Assembly (NCBI RefSeq): GCF_002288925.2
Contig: NW_022098048.1
Location: 18,663,664-18,727,663, forward strand
DNA: 64,000 nt
Direction: 5' to 3'
Source: Delphinapterus leucas
Taxonomy: Eukaryota; Chordata; Mammalia; Artiodactyla; Monodontidae
A model generated the notes under the pieces. It saw nothing but the letters and a program-made list of their open reading frames with translations, searched no databases and was not told the DNA's origin. This document shows positions 12,281 to 25,920 of this stretch, in pieces. Position 1 is the first letter of the stretch. Each line of letters opens with the position of its first letter. The translations under genes were made by a program, and so were the position numbers.

Positions 12281-13234
12281 AGTTACTTGCTCTCCCTTTC
12301 CTCCCCAGTACATTGTAATGAATCAATCCTTATAGTATTTGTAATGGTAAATTCGATGATCTGTGTAAAGAGCTTAGGAGAGTGCCTTAGGGCATAGGGA
12401 GCACTCAGTGCCTGTTTTACTGAAAATAGTTAAGATAGAAATTCACCATGAGCACTCATCTGAGAAGAAATTGCTAGTTTAATTAATCTCTTTCTATCAA
12501 TTATTCTAAAAGATATTTGGCATCTTCAAAAAATGAAACCCCTTCTGAAGGCAGGAAGAAAGTCAATGGTGTTCTGTGCAATAAAATAAAGTTTTGAATT
12601 TGACAGATTTTCCTTTTACAGTGTAGAAATAAAAAGTACATGTCAGTTCCAACAGGAGCTGGAAGAGCTGCCTGGAAAGTTACTATTCTTACATGCTTGT
12701 TACTTCCAAAATGTGTTTGTGAACTTCAGTGAAGAGTAAATCAAAACAAAGATCCAATACTTCAACTAAATTTGTTCTAAATTTAGGCAAGAGCTTGTAA
12801 AGATTCCCATTGTCAAAGGCAAGTATTTTTCCTTTCTCTGCCCTTCTATTTTTGGGGGGGACAGAGTTTTTTTTTGCATCTGTCATAAGTAAATATGGGC
12901 TCAGAAAATATATTACATTTCAAAACTGTTGATTGCACCTAATTACGCATGTAAATTGCTACTTCAAGCATGCAGACAGCTTGCAACATTTTGAAAATTT
13001 TGCCCTGGTAGTCATCTGAGGTATTTATGTTACTATTTTCCTTTTGCCTTAAATGACTTCATTTCCCCATGAGCTTTCCAGTAATGATGGGTCTATGAAC
13101 AATTCTGACCTCTTGATGTCTGTCTTTTGGATGATTCAAATGAGCAAATCAGCACTTTCAACAAAATCACCCTTATTATTGTTTATACCAGGCCACTTGA
13201 TTTTTTGAGTCACTGAAATGAGAGTTTACAAGAA

Positions 13235-13430
13235 GGTATCCTGGAAGAGTCATCTAACCCCTTGCTACTCAAAAGGTAGTCGATGGACAGGTAGCGTCCC
13301 AATACCTGTATTGTATGAAATACAGAGTCTGAGGCCCCTGCCCCAGACTGACTGCATCAGAGTCTACCTTTTAATAAGATCTTCAAGTGTTTCCTACCAC
13401 GTTTAAGTCTGAGAAGTGCTGCTCTAACTC
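13235..13430. repeat. MER5-like hAT fragment
   Basis: It shows the MER5A layout: 'ttgctactcaaaaggtagtcgatgg...', a 'cccctgccccagactgactgcatcagagtct' centre and a '...gtctgagaagtgctgctct' end. Non-autonomous DNA transposon relic. Confidence 0.6.
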
Positions 13431-14046
13431 ATAGCATAGTTGGCCTTTCTCCATTATAATTCTTTGGCACTGTACCTCTAAAATACCACTCAGAAAGACC
13501 TATCAGGAAAACACAATGTTAGACACTTTTTTGTTTTGGTCAAGACATTATAATCCCTTCTCACTCTCCCCCAACCCCTGAGGATCTGAGATCTGAGTGT
13601 TGCATGATGAAAAATTACATCAATTAAGAATCTACCTATGTTGTATATATATCTCTTCTAATGAATTAGAAGTATACAATTTTCTAAAATCAAAAGGAAT
13701 TAACCTAAAAGAGGAATTACATTTTATCTTGAATAATAAAATTTATACAAACATGTGGAACTAATTCCTAAAAATCTTGGTTATTCTTGACCTTCTAGTT
13801 AAGATGTGAAAGTCCAGTGCCCACTCTGCTGGGATTATTGATACTTTCTGTTACAATGCAAGCAGAAATCATCACATTAGCGTCTGTGCCATGACAGTCT
13901 ATTAAAGCTTCAATAATTAGGCATAGGAATGGACTAAATTATATGCTCCAATATTTTTAGGAACTAACAGAAGTTGTTGCTTTAAAGAATTTCTTTAAAG
14001 CACATGTACACAGATCAATAAGTTATTACTTTTAAAGCCTACCTGG

Positions 14047-14364
14047 GGACTTCCCTCGTGGCACAGTGGTTAAAAATGCACCTGCTAATGCAGGGGACAT
14101 GGGTTCGAGCCCTGGTCCAGGAAGATCCCACATGCTGCAGAGCAACTAAGCCCGTGTGCCAGAACTACTAAGCCTGCGCTCTAGAGCCCGCGCGCCACAA
14201 CTACTGAAGCCCACGCGCCTAGAGCCCGTGCTCCACAACAAGAAGCCACCGCAACGAGAAGCCCGTGCACTGCAACTAAGAGTAGCCCCTGCTCGCTGCA
14301 ACTAAAGAAAGCCCACACGCTGCAATGAAAACCCAACACAGCCAAAAAAATTAAAATAAAAAAT
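14047..14364 (+). mobile_element. CHR-type SINE
   Basis: A complete SINE runs from 'ggacttccctcgtggcacagtgg' to 'gccaaaaaaattaaaataaa'. The flanking target duplication AAAGCCTACCTGG (14034-14046) and AAAGGCTACTTGG (14365-14377) has two mismatches, so this is an older copy. Confidence 0.9.
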
Positions 14365-14377
14365 AAAGGCTACTTGG

Positions 14378-14530
14378 TACAGTAGTTCTCACCTGTAAAG
14401 TACATGAAATCCCCTGGTGAATGTCCCTGGAAGGCAGATTGGGACTTGGCAGGATGGGGTTCAAGTCTGAGAATCTGCATTTCTAACAAACTTCCAGATG
14501 AGGCCATGTTTCTGGTCCTCAATAGACTTG
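14378..14530. repeat. MER5-like hAT fragment
   Basis: It begins 'cagtagttctcacctgtaaagtacat' and holds the MER5-type 'tctgagaatctgcatttctaacaa' centre. It lies directly after a SINE and before two similar pieces. Confidence 0.55.
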
Positions 14531-14540
14531 TTTTAACTCC

Positions 14541-14890
14541 ATCAATGGTTCTCAAATATTAATCAGTTGGGGAGCTTTTTAAAATCTTCAGTGCCCAGAT
14601 TACTACCCAGACAAGTTACATTAGAACCTCTGGGTTTGAGATCTAGGTGTCACTGATGTTTAGATTCCAGCTGATTACGATGTATAGCCAAGATTGGTAA
14701 TCAGTGCTGTCAACCTGTGCTTCTCCAAGTGTCGTCTCCAAGACCGAGGCAGCAGCATCTCTAGGGGAGTGGTTTATGAACGCTGACTTTCAGGCCACAC
14801 CCCAGACCTACCGCGTCAGTATCTGCACTCTAAGCTCTCCAAGTGCTGTGTCTGCACATTTCAAGTTTGAGAAGCACGGCTCTAGCGTAG
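14541..14890. repeat. Two further MER5-like hAT fragments
   Basis: One piece (about 14541-14695) reads 'ggttctcaaatattaatcag...ctctgggtttgag', and a second (about 14710-14885) reads 'tgcttctccaagtgtcgtctccaagaccgag...caagtttgagaagcacggct'. Both follow the MER5A layout of short inverted ends around a mid-region. Confidence 0.55.
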
Positions 14891-16040
14891 CCCATGGGAC
14901 ACAGGGGTGGCACTCAAACAGCTGCAACCTGATGGTAACTACTTCACCTCTTGGCTCTTTACAGATCTATACCCATTCTGAGAAGCTTTCAGAACCCTTA
15001 CAGATAAAGTTCCCATTGATGTGAGAAATCTACGAGCATCCCTGGCTGTTTTAACAATCCCGTGGTTAGCAGCGCTGCCCAATAGGACTGCCTACAATGA
15101 CGGAAATGTGCTGTGTCTGTGCTCTTCAGTAAGTGACTGAATGATGGCCAATGTGACCAAGAAACTTTTCATTTTCATTCTATTTCATTGTAATTACTTT
15201 AAATGTAAACGGCCTCATGTGGTTTCTGGCCCCTGTACTGGACAGAGCAGGTCCAGGGTAATCATCCTTCCTGTTCCTCAACCCTTTTTCAAATTCCCAG
15301 GTTGAACCCAGGCCTCCTGCTCAGCCTGTGTATTTATTAATCCCCAGTGAATGCAGAGACGACAAACATCTGCCTCACCACCTCATCTACATAATAAGTA
15401 ACATTATGCTTATTATTTTGAATAAGAGGAATTTAACTTGAATTAAATGCCACCGAAAGTTGTCAAAACCTTTTTCATAGTATTCATAATCACGTAGCTT
15501 GAATTTTACAGCCTTTTCAAACAGCAGCAGACATGGGGCACATTTGGAACTGCCTTAAGAAAAAGAGACAAAAGACTGCAAATGGATTTGGGGTAGAAGA
15601 CACAAAAAGACACCTCATCTCCACCATCTTATTGGTGCACCAGAGAAAGTTCCATAAATTCAGAGGGTATCTGTGTTGAAAATAAATATCAAAATTCGAA
15701 CATTCCTCCCAAAATGGAAGATGAGATGCAAACAAAGGAGAGGTCAAGGTGGCAGAAGATAGCAAATGAAATTCAAACTAGAAATGTACTCAACAGTTAC
15801 CATGAATGTGAATATCTAATCTGTGGAATCAATGGGCAGGGAGGGGGGTAGGGCAGAGAGGGGACAAAAATACACGTGATTTGAAACAGGCACCAGCCCC
15901 CTGGTGCCTTCCCTTTTCCAAGGTGAGAAAATCAGCACCACGGCCCACAATCACAACACACTGCCTCCACCACGCAGGCTCCCAGGAACCCCGTGAGGTG
16001 GATATGTTCAGGAAAGAGATTATTCAGGGGAAATGATTTT

Positions 16041-16248
16041 TTTTTTTTTTTTTTTTGGGGGGGTGGGGGCCCTCTCCTCCGCGGGCCCTCCCATTGCGGA
16101 GCACAGGCTCCGGACCCGCAGGCTCAGCGGCCATGGCTCACGGGCCCAGCCGCTCCGCGGCTTGTGGGATCTTCCCGGATCAGGGCACGAACCCGTGTCC
16201 CCTGCATCGGCAGGCGGACTCTCAACCACTGAGCCACCAGGGAAGCCC
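16041..16248 (-). mobile_element. CHR-type SINE
   Basis: A minus-strand copy starts at the right (ggggcttccctggtggctcagtgg on the minus strand) and ends in the poly(T) run at 16038-16056. Target duplication CAGGGGAAATGATTTT (16025-16040) and CAGGGGACATGATTTT (16249-16264), one mismatch. Confidence 0.9.
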
Positions 16249-17729
16249 CAGGGGACATGATTTTAACTGACACATCTCACAGCAAAAATAAGCAAATTCC
16301 TACTTGAGAGGGAAGAGGACAGTGTCAGCCCTTGCCTTTGATTGAAAAGGTGAATTAGCACAACCTACCTCATACCAGGTGGCCAACATCAAGAAAACAT
16401 TTCATCAAGGTCTGTGCTTTGCTCAGCTGCCAGTTTGTTACCGTGTGATGCAAGATTATGCCCATAAAGAAATGTGTAGCCAAGGGCAACAGCCTCACTT
16501 CTGAGGATGGTCACTTCTTAGCAACTGAAACCAATAAAGAAAGAAACTCCAGGGGACTTCAGACAATAGGCTTTCAGGAGGTTGGCCGTGAACTCAGAAG
16601 CCATTCAGAACTGTCCTGACATTCAGGCACCTAAGATCCCCATCACCCAGGCTCTCCTTTCCTTCAGAAACTGAGGGCAAGTTTCTTCACACTGATTGAT
16701 TCACACCAATCCAGCTCAGAAGGGAGCAGGAAGATTGACACGAAAGAAGAAAATATTCACTCCCCTCATTAATGGTCTAAAGTTATCTGTTTACATAGCT
16801 TTACGGATGCCCTGCCTAAGACACAGCTAATTAAGATCAGGTCACAAGCCCCAGTCATTGCTCTAGGCAATGTTTGGAGGATTCCTCTACCCTTCACTTG
16901 TTCAAACACACACGTTTCTTGGCTAAATTTTTAGGTGTAGTTTATGAACATAAAGAATCCCAGGGATTCTGAACTTTAACTTCTGGGTCACCTAAAAATA
17001 TTCCAGGAGATTGCAATTTTAAGAGCAGAGGTCCCAGCAACATGGGACCAAGTCTGCCTAGGAAGAGGGTCTGTTTGTCTTCCTGACTCTTGTACAGAAT
17101 GAGAGTTTCGCTGAGTTGGTTCTAGATGTGACCAGTGTCAAAATATCCCCTTTATTACTGATAAGGAAGGAGCTGCTATCTGTCAGCAAATGGGCTTCTT
17201 ATTTCTGAACACCTGGATCAGACAGACAAATCCACCCAGTCACACACCTCTCCTGGATCAGAGAGAGAAAGAGAGTAGAGAGACGCCAGGAGTGCATCCT
17301 GAACTCCCTATGCCTGGAAAGAACCTCAGAAGTGGAGAAATGTTAATCCCCCAAATGACCTCTGCTTCACTATCAGCCCCAGACCCACATCCTGTGTCCC
17401 AGTCACCCTTGCTGCTTGGTGCCCCCAGTGGTGGGAGAATTCTGGGAGCCCACCCTGGACAGCTCCTCTTCCCGCCTCTTATATCCCTCACTGGTCCTAG
17501 GGGTCCCCAGGCCATCATCAGCTCTGCCAGCCCCACTCCCCTCAATTGTAGAACTAACTTACCAGGTCTTAGACGTGATTGGTCAGAATTAACATTCGTC
17601 ACACAAAGCTCTCAGGAATCACATTCCTCCCCTGGCTCCCATTAGCATCAGACAGACATCAACTGAGCAAACCAGAAATTTCATGGAGGGGTAAAGCTGG
17701 CAGAGGTGATGCTCCAGCAAGTGCCTTTT

Positions 17730-17940
17730 TTTTTTTTTTTTTTTTTTTGGGGTTCCGGGGGCCTCTCACTGTTGTGGCCTCTCCCGTTGCGGAGCACAGG
17801 CTCTAGACGCGCAGGCTCAGCGGCCATGGCTCACGGGCCCAGCCGCTCCGCGGCATGTGGGATCTTCCCGGACCGGGCCACGAACGCGTGTCCCCTGCAT
17901 CGGCAGGCGGACTCTCAACCACTGCGCCACCAGGGAAGCC
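17730..17940 (-). mobile_element. CHR-type SINE with intact target duplication
   Basis: A minus-strand SINE with its poly(A) tail seen as poly(T). The flanking duplication CCAGCAAGTGCCTTTT is perfect (from 17714 and from 17941), so the insertion is fairly recent. Frames such as 17706-17993 are read through this element and are not genes. Confidence 0.92.
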
Positions 17941-18479
17941 CCAGCAAGTGCCTTTTATCTTACAGGTGCCTAATAAATATTACATTTTCTTAATTTGGCT
18001 TTTTAAATCAGAAATTATCTTTCATTCTCTTGCATAGTACATTTTAGAAGACCCACCTAATGCAGTGCCCTGCACAAGGTAGCCACTAAATAATGTTTGA
18101 GAAGGAATATTAAAAACCTTGTATGTGAAGGCTTAGAAATGACTTTGCATCTCATCTTGGAAAATTCAGTCTTCAAAAAAGTAAAACAAGAATAGGCAAT
18201 TTGGAAACTAGGCTTTTACCATGGACTTCCCGTGATCACATGTTTGTATCAATGTCACTGAACCATTGCAAGAGGGTAAATAACTGTAACTTTGCACAAG
18301 GACCTTGTCTGAGTCTCCATCTCCTTTTTTTATGAATCGAGGAACCTATAATTCCTTTTAGCTCAAAGACTCTGAGATAACAACAGTAGATATTTTCTGA
18401 CAAGTTAATTGAACAATGAAAGCATCCAGTAATCCAGTGATGGGGAAACCCTCTTTAGTTTGGAATGATATATTTTCAT

Positions 18480-18592
18480 GTATTAAATATCAAATCTCAT
18501 ATAACTACATCACTTTGCTGTACACCTGACACTAACACAACATTGTAAACCAACTATACTCCGATATAAAATAAAAGTTTAAACAAATAGCA
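18480..18592 (+). repeat. L1 3' tail
   Basis: The stretch 'cactttgctgtacacctgacactaacacaacattgtaaaccaactatactccgatataaaataaaag' is the extreme 3' end of the cetartiodactyl L1, 5'-truncated to about 100 bp. Confidence 0.8.
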
Positions 18593-21404
18593 AGTCTCTT
18601 CCCCTATTTCTAGACATGGCCATTGGTGTCTGGGTCATCATGTCCTTTATCTGTAACTTTGCTTCTCACTTTGGAACCAGAGTATAAGTAACATATAAAA
18701 CTGCAGTCGTAATTAGGTAAGACATTTGGGGGAACCAGGAATTTAAATGTAAATACAAAACACACAGGAAACAATCCACAGAGACAGCAATAAACATAAC
18801 AAATGAGCACGTAAGGAAAACCAGTATCATGTGGGTGATGACAAGCAAGATTCACCTCGATGTATCTCCAGAGAAAAGAGAAGGACCACTTGTGGTGAGG
18901 AAATGGAAATTTCACTGGGTGATTTATATCTTTATAATGGTGCTCATGTGTCTTAGGAATATCATACAAGCTTGGAAATTAAGGCCTAAGTGAACACAAA
19001 CTACTTCTTCTCACTTCTCCCTCAGTGTACAGGCTGTCATCCCTGTGCTCTGTGGGCACGGTTGTGTTACATGTCACTGGTCACCACTCTACTGCCTAAA
19101 TCAATGCCTTTCTGGCTCCTGATCTGAGCTGTCCTGTATTTCACTCCAAACATCCCAGGAAGCTCCTCGGTCTTGATTCCCTCCTCATCCTCTGACTTCC
19201 CCCTTACCAACCGAATTTTTCACTCTTCTTTTCCTCCCCATCTTCAAGCAACCTGTTCTCCATGTGTCCTTTCTTCAGAGAGCTCACAAAACATCCTCAT
19301 CTCGGGGAAACAGCATCCCTGTCAATCACCAGAGAGATCCAGCAGAGCATTAGGTATCAATAGGTAGCATCTCTTTTAATGATCTTGACACCTCTCTGCA
19401 GAGCCATTACAAGCCCCATGTTATACACAAGGAAACCAGGGTTCTGACAGTCTGGATAACAAGCCTAAAGCCACCACCCTGGTAGTGGCAGAATCAGAGC
19501 CTGAACCCAGGCCTGCCTGACTCATTTCACGATCATACACCTATGCATATCAATTATCAGTGAACTCAATGCTCTACAGCACAATAGTCGTTTGTGTTGC
19601 TCGCACACCTGTGGTGCACACAGGGCTGCATGGCTGTGATGTGCTCCTGGCACTGTCATCCAAGCGGCTCAACTGGGCTCAGTCTGGGCACTGGCCACTG
19701 GCTGGGACTCTGGGGCCTCACCAGAGGTTACTTGGGCTTCCTCACAGCATGGAGGCCGGATTCCAAGAGCAAAGAGCCTAATGGAAGGAGGCAGTAGCAC
19801 AGGGCGTTTTTATGACTTAATCACAGTGTCATTCCTGCTGTGCTGTTGGTCGAGGCAAACACAAAGGCCCGCCCAGGTTCAAAAGGAGGCTGCATAGACA
19901 CCACCTGTCAATGAGGAAGAAAGTAGCGAGGTACTAGATAGAAAAACCTGTAGAACAGGAGGAAACCCTGTTGCAGCCATCGGTGGAAGAAACAAGCTGC
20001 CGCATCATGAGTCCTCTCAAAAGCCCACCTGTGAAGATGACTTTCAAACTTTTATCTCCAAGCCCTGACATCTCTGTTGAAGCCAGTTTCACAGTTCTGA
20101 CTGTCTATTAGAATTTTTCAAAACCCAGATTCACAAAGCTCTTTGTTAAAACCAAGGCTTACTTATTCTTCAAGATTTACCTGAGCAGCTCTGTTCTTCC
20201 TCATCCAGTGCTGACCAGCTCATGTGCAGCTTTGACTCCTTGGTTCCCAGGTCCCAACAGGTGCCTGCTCAGACCTATTCCTCCTACTCATCAAATATAA
20301 TAGTTTATTCATTCATTCAAGAACATGTATTGAATACCTACTATGTAATTGGCCCTGCCTTGGTTATTGTTAATTAGTGATGGAGATTCAATAGTACACA
20401 CGCACACACACACAAATATGTGTGGAAAAATATATATAAATATACATACTGTCTTTGCTGTCAAGTAATTTAGAGGCTTATGCAAAACAAATAGACAAGT
20501 CAACAAATCACAATTGTTATAGGTATTAGATTCCAAGTAAACTCGGATGCTGAGGTTGCAAAGAAAAGGCACACTAACCTAGATTTGGGTGAGGGAAAGG
20601 AGAAGGAAGTGAGTTCTGAGCCGAGTTTGAAGGAATAGTAGGAGTTGTGGTCCATCTGAGCTCACACATTACAAACAGAAATCAAAACAAAACGAAATAT
20701 ATGCCGTTCAGCTCAGGATGACTTTGAGTTGATCGCTGAGAGACAGTCTCTGAAGCACTGAATGATACCCAAAGCTGAACCTCTGACTCTATTTGAATGT
20801 GTCCAACCTGTAGAAGGTAAGTTAATTTAATTGAGATGAACCAGCATCACTGAGCACCATCATGTTGGAAAGTCAGTGAAGGGAGATTTTTAAAAATTTT
20901 TTACAGAAATTTGAAGAGGTTTTTTCAGTGATGGGGAAAGACGTCTCTCATGGCCTGTGCGCTTGAGCTTTGCCAGCTTCCTCTGACACCCATTCCTCAC
21001 CATGTCTGTTGCATGCCCTGCTTTGCATGTGTCACAGGAGATGACACGTCGGGACACCCTTGCGTACTGTCTTAATGTAAGTCTGTGGTAGGATGTAGAA
21101 AGCAGAGGGTGCAAGAGGGGGCTGGGGGCTTTCTCCCTTTCCTCTTGTCCCCACCCCTAGCCATCGGCTGGGGCAGCGCCCACCCCCGCCCCCACCACAT
21201 AGCCTGATTCTGGGATTAGGTAACACACCCTCCCCTGTGGACCTGCAGCCCTGGGGTGCACCCGCCTCCTGCTCTGGCCAGTTTCAGCATCCCCTGGCCG
21301 CCACCCCATAGCTGACACCTTCTATCACAACCCCTTATATCTGAAAGACTGGGGTGGTGTCAGCTTTCCTGACTGGACCCTGACTGATGAACCGAGCTAG
21401 CTCG
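18593..21404. other. Intergenic sequence
   Basis: Holds a MIR-like piece (19375-19530: '...gttatacacaaggaaaccagg...tgaacccaggcctgcctgactc'), a CA-rich patch at 20397-20415 and otherwise unique sequence. No gene supported. Confidence 0.5.
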
Positions 21405-21775
21405 TTTCAAAAAATTATTTTTAATTGTGGCACAATGCACATAACACAAAAGTGACCATCTTAATCATATTTAAGTATGTAGTTCAGTGACACTGAGTAC
21501 ATTCATGTGGTTGTACAACCTTCACCCCATCCATCTCCAGAACTCTTCTCATTTGTAAAACTGAAACTCTGTCCCCACTAAACACTGACCCCTCATTTCC
21601 TCTCCCCCAGCCCCTGCAGCCACCACTCTACTCTCTGTATGAATCTGACTACTCTGGGTACCTCATGTAAGGGGAACCATACAGTACTTGTCCTTTTGTG
21701 ACTGGTTTATTTCACTTAACATAATGTCCTCAAGACTCATCCATGTTGTAGCATGTAGCTCATTTTAATACCAGA
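21405..21775 (-). repeat. Old L1M LINE 3' UTR fragment
   Basis: The plus strand reads 'attgtggcacaatgcacataacac...ttcagtgacactgagtacattcatg...ccatccatctccagaactcttctcat...ctctgtatgaatctgactactctgggtacctcatgtaag...ttcacttaacataatgtcctcaag', the reverse complement of the L1M 3' region. Confidence 0.8.
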
Positions 21776-22264
21776 GCAGTTGGCTTTCAGTGGCAGAAAT
21801 CATTGACTCAACCTTGTCTTCTAATCCTATGCTGAGTAATAAGTAGGATTTCTGGCATTAAGCCTACTGATCCTCTATGTTTCCATTACAAGTTTAAGTA
21901 AGAGACTTGCCAGGGTCCAGCAATTGAGGCCCCAGGAGGATTTCAGCCTAAGACGGCTCTTCTTCCTATCCCACGTCGGCCACTCTGTGACCTTGGACAA
22001 ATCAGCCTGGTCTCTCTCTGATCTCAGTTTTGTCACCATTACTCTTTGAATCATAAACCCTGCCTTGCACAGCTAGAAGAATTATATTTTTCCTGCATAT
22101 TTACTTTTATTCCATATTCTTAGTTTTAAATATTTGATGCTTCATACCTTGCTAGCTTGTTTATATAGTTAAAACTTCATATGCTTTTGTTGACACAGTA
22201 TCAATAAAAAGAACTGAAAATGTGCACATTTCTTTCCCTGGTGGCAAAGTTCAGAGAGGTGATT

Positions 22265-22480
22265 AATTAAGAGTAGAAGCTTCTGATGTCTGACAATATA
22301 ATTTCAAATCCTAACTCCACCGTCAGTAAATGTGTGACTTTGGAAAGTTACCTAAATTATTAAATTTCTCTGGGCCTCAATTTCCCCATCTGTAATATGG
22401 GTATAATAATAGTTCCTATACCTTTGGGTTGTCGTGGGGATTAAATGACAAAATTACCTCAAGCTTTTACTTATCACATT
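22265..22480 (+). repeat. MIR SINE
   Basis: A clear MIR: 'ctccaccgtcagtaaatgtgtgactttggaaagttac...ctctgggcctcaatttccccatctgtaatatgggtataataatagttcc...ttgtcgtggggattaaatgac'. Confidence 0.85.
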
Positions 22481-23632
22481 TATAAATATACATTAGGGAT
22501 TATTAGACTCCATTTTAATTGCAAATTTAAAATCTTAATGGATCCAGCCTTGAAAGATCCCTTGAAACTTTTCATCCCATAGAGAGGATTCTAGTGTGGG
22601 TATATTAGGACACACTGATAAAGGATACTTCTGCCCCAATTTGCAGCCCTCACCTGCCTTTCCCAAACTCCAGGGTGCATGTAATGTCAAGTTAGGTCGC
22701 CTGTGTGTGTGGGTTGGACCAGCTGCAGGGGCCTGATCTGCCCTCGATATGCTTGAATGGTGGGACTCCATGGTGCTATACTTTTTGTGTAGTCAGAAGT
22801 CTAGATTTTGACTAAAACCCAAAACAGGGCCAACCGTGGTCTTCTTACAAGGGCAAAACTTTTGCTCAACCATAGTCCAAAACTCTCAGGAGTGTATAGT
22901 GAGACTTACCCATTCATTTCTTCTTTGAGAGAGAGAACAAAATATCTACCTCATGCGTTCATCCATTCATTCCACAAGCCTTTCTGAGGCCTGTCCAGGA
23001 ACTAAATAAAGATACCAGAGATACAGAAATGCAAAACACAGCTCTAGCCCTCCAGGAGCTTGGGAGACTGATATCCAGCCCAAGGTGCTGGGGGAACCCA
23101 GGGGTCAGGGAGGAGGTGATGGCAGGGCTGAATCTGGAAGACTGAAGAGGCCTTAACAAGGAAGAATAAAAGGGAGGGAGTGTAATTTTCAAGGTAGAGG
23201 GAACAACGGGACAGGGCGTGGAGGTTGAGAGTGACAGGGCACATTGCAGGCACCCACGCATGTACAGGAGAAATGAGAGGGGGATGCAAAGGTTGGCTGC
23301 ATCCAGACCATGAAGGCACTTCCATGTCATGTAAGGGGTCCAGACATTACACCACGCATGCCGGGGCTAGGGGGGATGTGGCGGTGTTTTAAGTTGCAAC
23401 TAAGAAGAGGTAGGAAATTCTATGACAACTCTATGGAGGAGATAAGACTAGGAGGCAGGGAAACCAACTAAGATACCACAGCAGTAACGGAAGCAAGAAA
23501 TAAGATTCTTAATAAGTCAAGTGTCCACAGAAAAGAAGAGAAAGCATTGGATTCTAAATTAGAATTAGCAAGTATGATCAACAGTACTGGGTGAGTCATT
23601 AGATGTACTTGTTGCTTCTAAGTTAAGAGTTC

Positions 23633-23811
23633 TAGGACTTCCCTGGTGGCCCAGTGGGTAAGGCTCTGAGCTTCTAATTCAGGGGCCCCAGGTTCAATCC
23701 CTGGTCAGGGAACTAGATCCCGCACGCATGCTGCAACTAAAAGATCCCGCATGCTGCAACTAAGACCCGGAGCAGCCTAAATAAATAAATAAATATTTAA
23801 AAAAATAAATG
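23633..23811 (+). mobile_element. tRNA-derived SINE, short CHR-1-like subtype
   Basis: It reads 'aggacttccctggtggcccagtggg...aggggccccaggttcaatccctggtcagggaactagatcccgc', then an (aaat)n tail. The body is shorter than, and different from, the CHR copies elsewhere here. Short target duplication AAGAGTTC at 23625-23632 and 23812-23819. Confidence 0.85.
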
Positions 23812-24964
23812 AAGAGTTCCAAGGTCACTGAGCAAACTATAAATATCCTTGGGCCACATGTGAGGACACCAAGCAAGGTTTCCAAAGCTGGTTAAAGTAA
23901 GAGCAAAATCTATGGGCCATGCGGTTATCAGATTTCAACCAAAGCTGACCTACTGTACCATCAGGTATGCATTGGAATATCAGAGGTCAACAAATTTATT
24001 GTTGAGGAGAAAAAAGGAAAAATCCATACCTTCAACATGTGGCACACTTTTGCTTCTATGTTTATAGTGTTACTCATTCTGAAGCTTCCTTTGAGTCCTT
24101 TGCCATGAAACTAAGTATATGATTTTCTGTGTCAAACCTCAAACATCCAAAGACTCTATTTTCCACTGTCCTTAAGCAACTCTTCACTTAACCATGTTCA
24201 AACAATGAGAATCCATTGGTTCTATTCTTAAGTATTACCAAATGTGAATGTTCCCTAACCTCCGTGAATAACCCACACCACTTCTTAAAACCTTTCACAT
24301 GATGCAAACTGTGCTCACAGCTGTGGTAAATCACTCCCATGACCAGGTAAGTCTCCCCTCCCGCGTTATGTGGAGTGCACTGCAGAATAGCTCTTGTACC
24401 AAATGTGTAGACTTGCATTGGACCAGATTGTATGAATGGAAATGACTTTTCCCTCAGAGGTCAAAGCAAGGTGAACTACACTAAATATAATTTGCTAAAA
24501 TATTACACTCCCCAGGTTCCAAAGCTAATCATTCACTTTTCACAAATAAAAGAATTTCGGTTTGCAGTGGGAGAAGTAATGACCCTGAACACCAATTCCA
24601 GAACGGGAGGCTTATCTTCAGCATTCTCTGGCCTCACAGTTTGTATATATAATTAGGATAAGGCAACCGTTTTGGATTATATGATTGAAAGACACTACTA
24701 CAGGACACAATTATCATATGTTTTAATTTGCCAGGTCTAAGAAGGTCTTAGTGAGTGGATGACTGGCCCTTTCCATGGTCAAGCACTAGCCACATTTTGA
24801 GAAGGTATTTGGCAAGTTGGGCCGTAGGTATCAGGTGGCCAGGATCCAGAGTTGGAACCCAGTGAAACAACAAAGGAGATCAGGAGTGAAAGGTGGAGTC
24901 AATTCAGGGCTGAAACCAGAAAGGAATATTAGCTATCAGTTTCAGTAGAGATGTTTTTGGGCTG

Positions 24965-25300
24965 CAAGTAACCAAAAACCAACTCAAACTGTTTTAACAA
25001 CGAAGGGAATTTATTGGTCCTTGGAACTAGAATGTTTGGAAATAATATAGTTTCTGGCACAGATTGAACTGGGCTCTGCTTTATTTCACGACCATTCTCT
25101 TGGACGCATCTTTATCTGTTGTATCATCTTAGCCCTCATGCTGGCTCCACAATTATTAGACTCACCCTCCCAGGAACTAATGACCACGGTCAACAAAGTA
25201 TGATAATCTGATCGATGTAAGCCAATCACATCCTGCCCTGGATCTGGGGTGGGGGTCCATCCCACCCAACCACACGCCTGCCACAACAGAAAAGGGCTGG
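24965..25300. repeat. Unclassified old interspersed repeat
   Basis: The start 'gggctgcaagtaaccaaaaaccaactcaaactg...gaagggaatttattgg' is a familiar mammalian repeat motif that also occurs, reversed, near 4215-4290. I cannot assign the family. Confidence 0.4.
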
Positions 25301-25920
25301 GATGGATGCTGGAGAGGAGTCAGTGGTCACTGAGAGCAGGAGGGTGAAGCCAGGGAGGAGGGAAGCAAAAGAACCTGAAGGCACAGCAGCCACGGCACTG
25401 GCATCAGACTCAACCCACTAAACACCAGAGGCCCTCGTCCTAGAGCAAAGCCAGCAGGGAATGGTAGGTTGATTGCATCCTTCCAGCTGTAACAGGTGCC
25501 TAAAAATAACTCCTGAGGGAGGATTGCAGCTAAGACCTACATTCACCACAGTCCCTTCCAGATTTTAATTATTACAAAAGGAACAGAAAAGAACAATGAC
25601 GACTATAATGCCAGAAAGCTCACAGCAGTAAATCATTGCTCTAGAATAAGAAAAGAGGCATTCATCCTTGCAAGCATCTAGTGGACTATTTAGAAAATAC
25701 TTTGTCTGCTCTTCGGACAAAGTAGAACTCTGAAATGCTAAACATTTCATTAAATAAAACAGCTTGTTTCCTGAGAACTGCACTGTGAGCACTGACAGGA
25801 TGTTCCAGGACTGATCCTTCGATAGGAACAGGAAGTGTACATGGTAGTGTCCTATAGGGAAGGGTCAGCGTCACCACCACCAGGAAAGTGCATTTTACAG
25901 TATATCAAGATCTGAGTACA

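Noticed and set aside
16020..16270. Cluster of overlapping frames rich in 'SRAQPLRG' type peptides
   Set aside because: These are translations of the CHR SINE; the same peptides recur at 17.8, 26.4, 51.6 and 59.3 kb.
17190..17645. 151-codon plus-strand frame
   Set aside because: No domain, no splice context and an overlapping 114-codon frame on the other strand; treated as chance.
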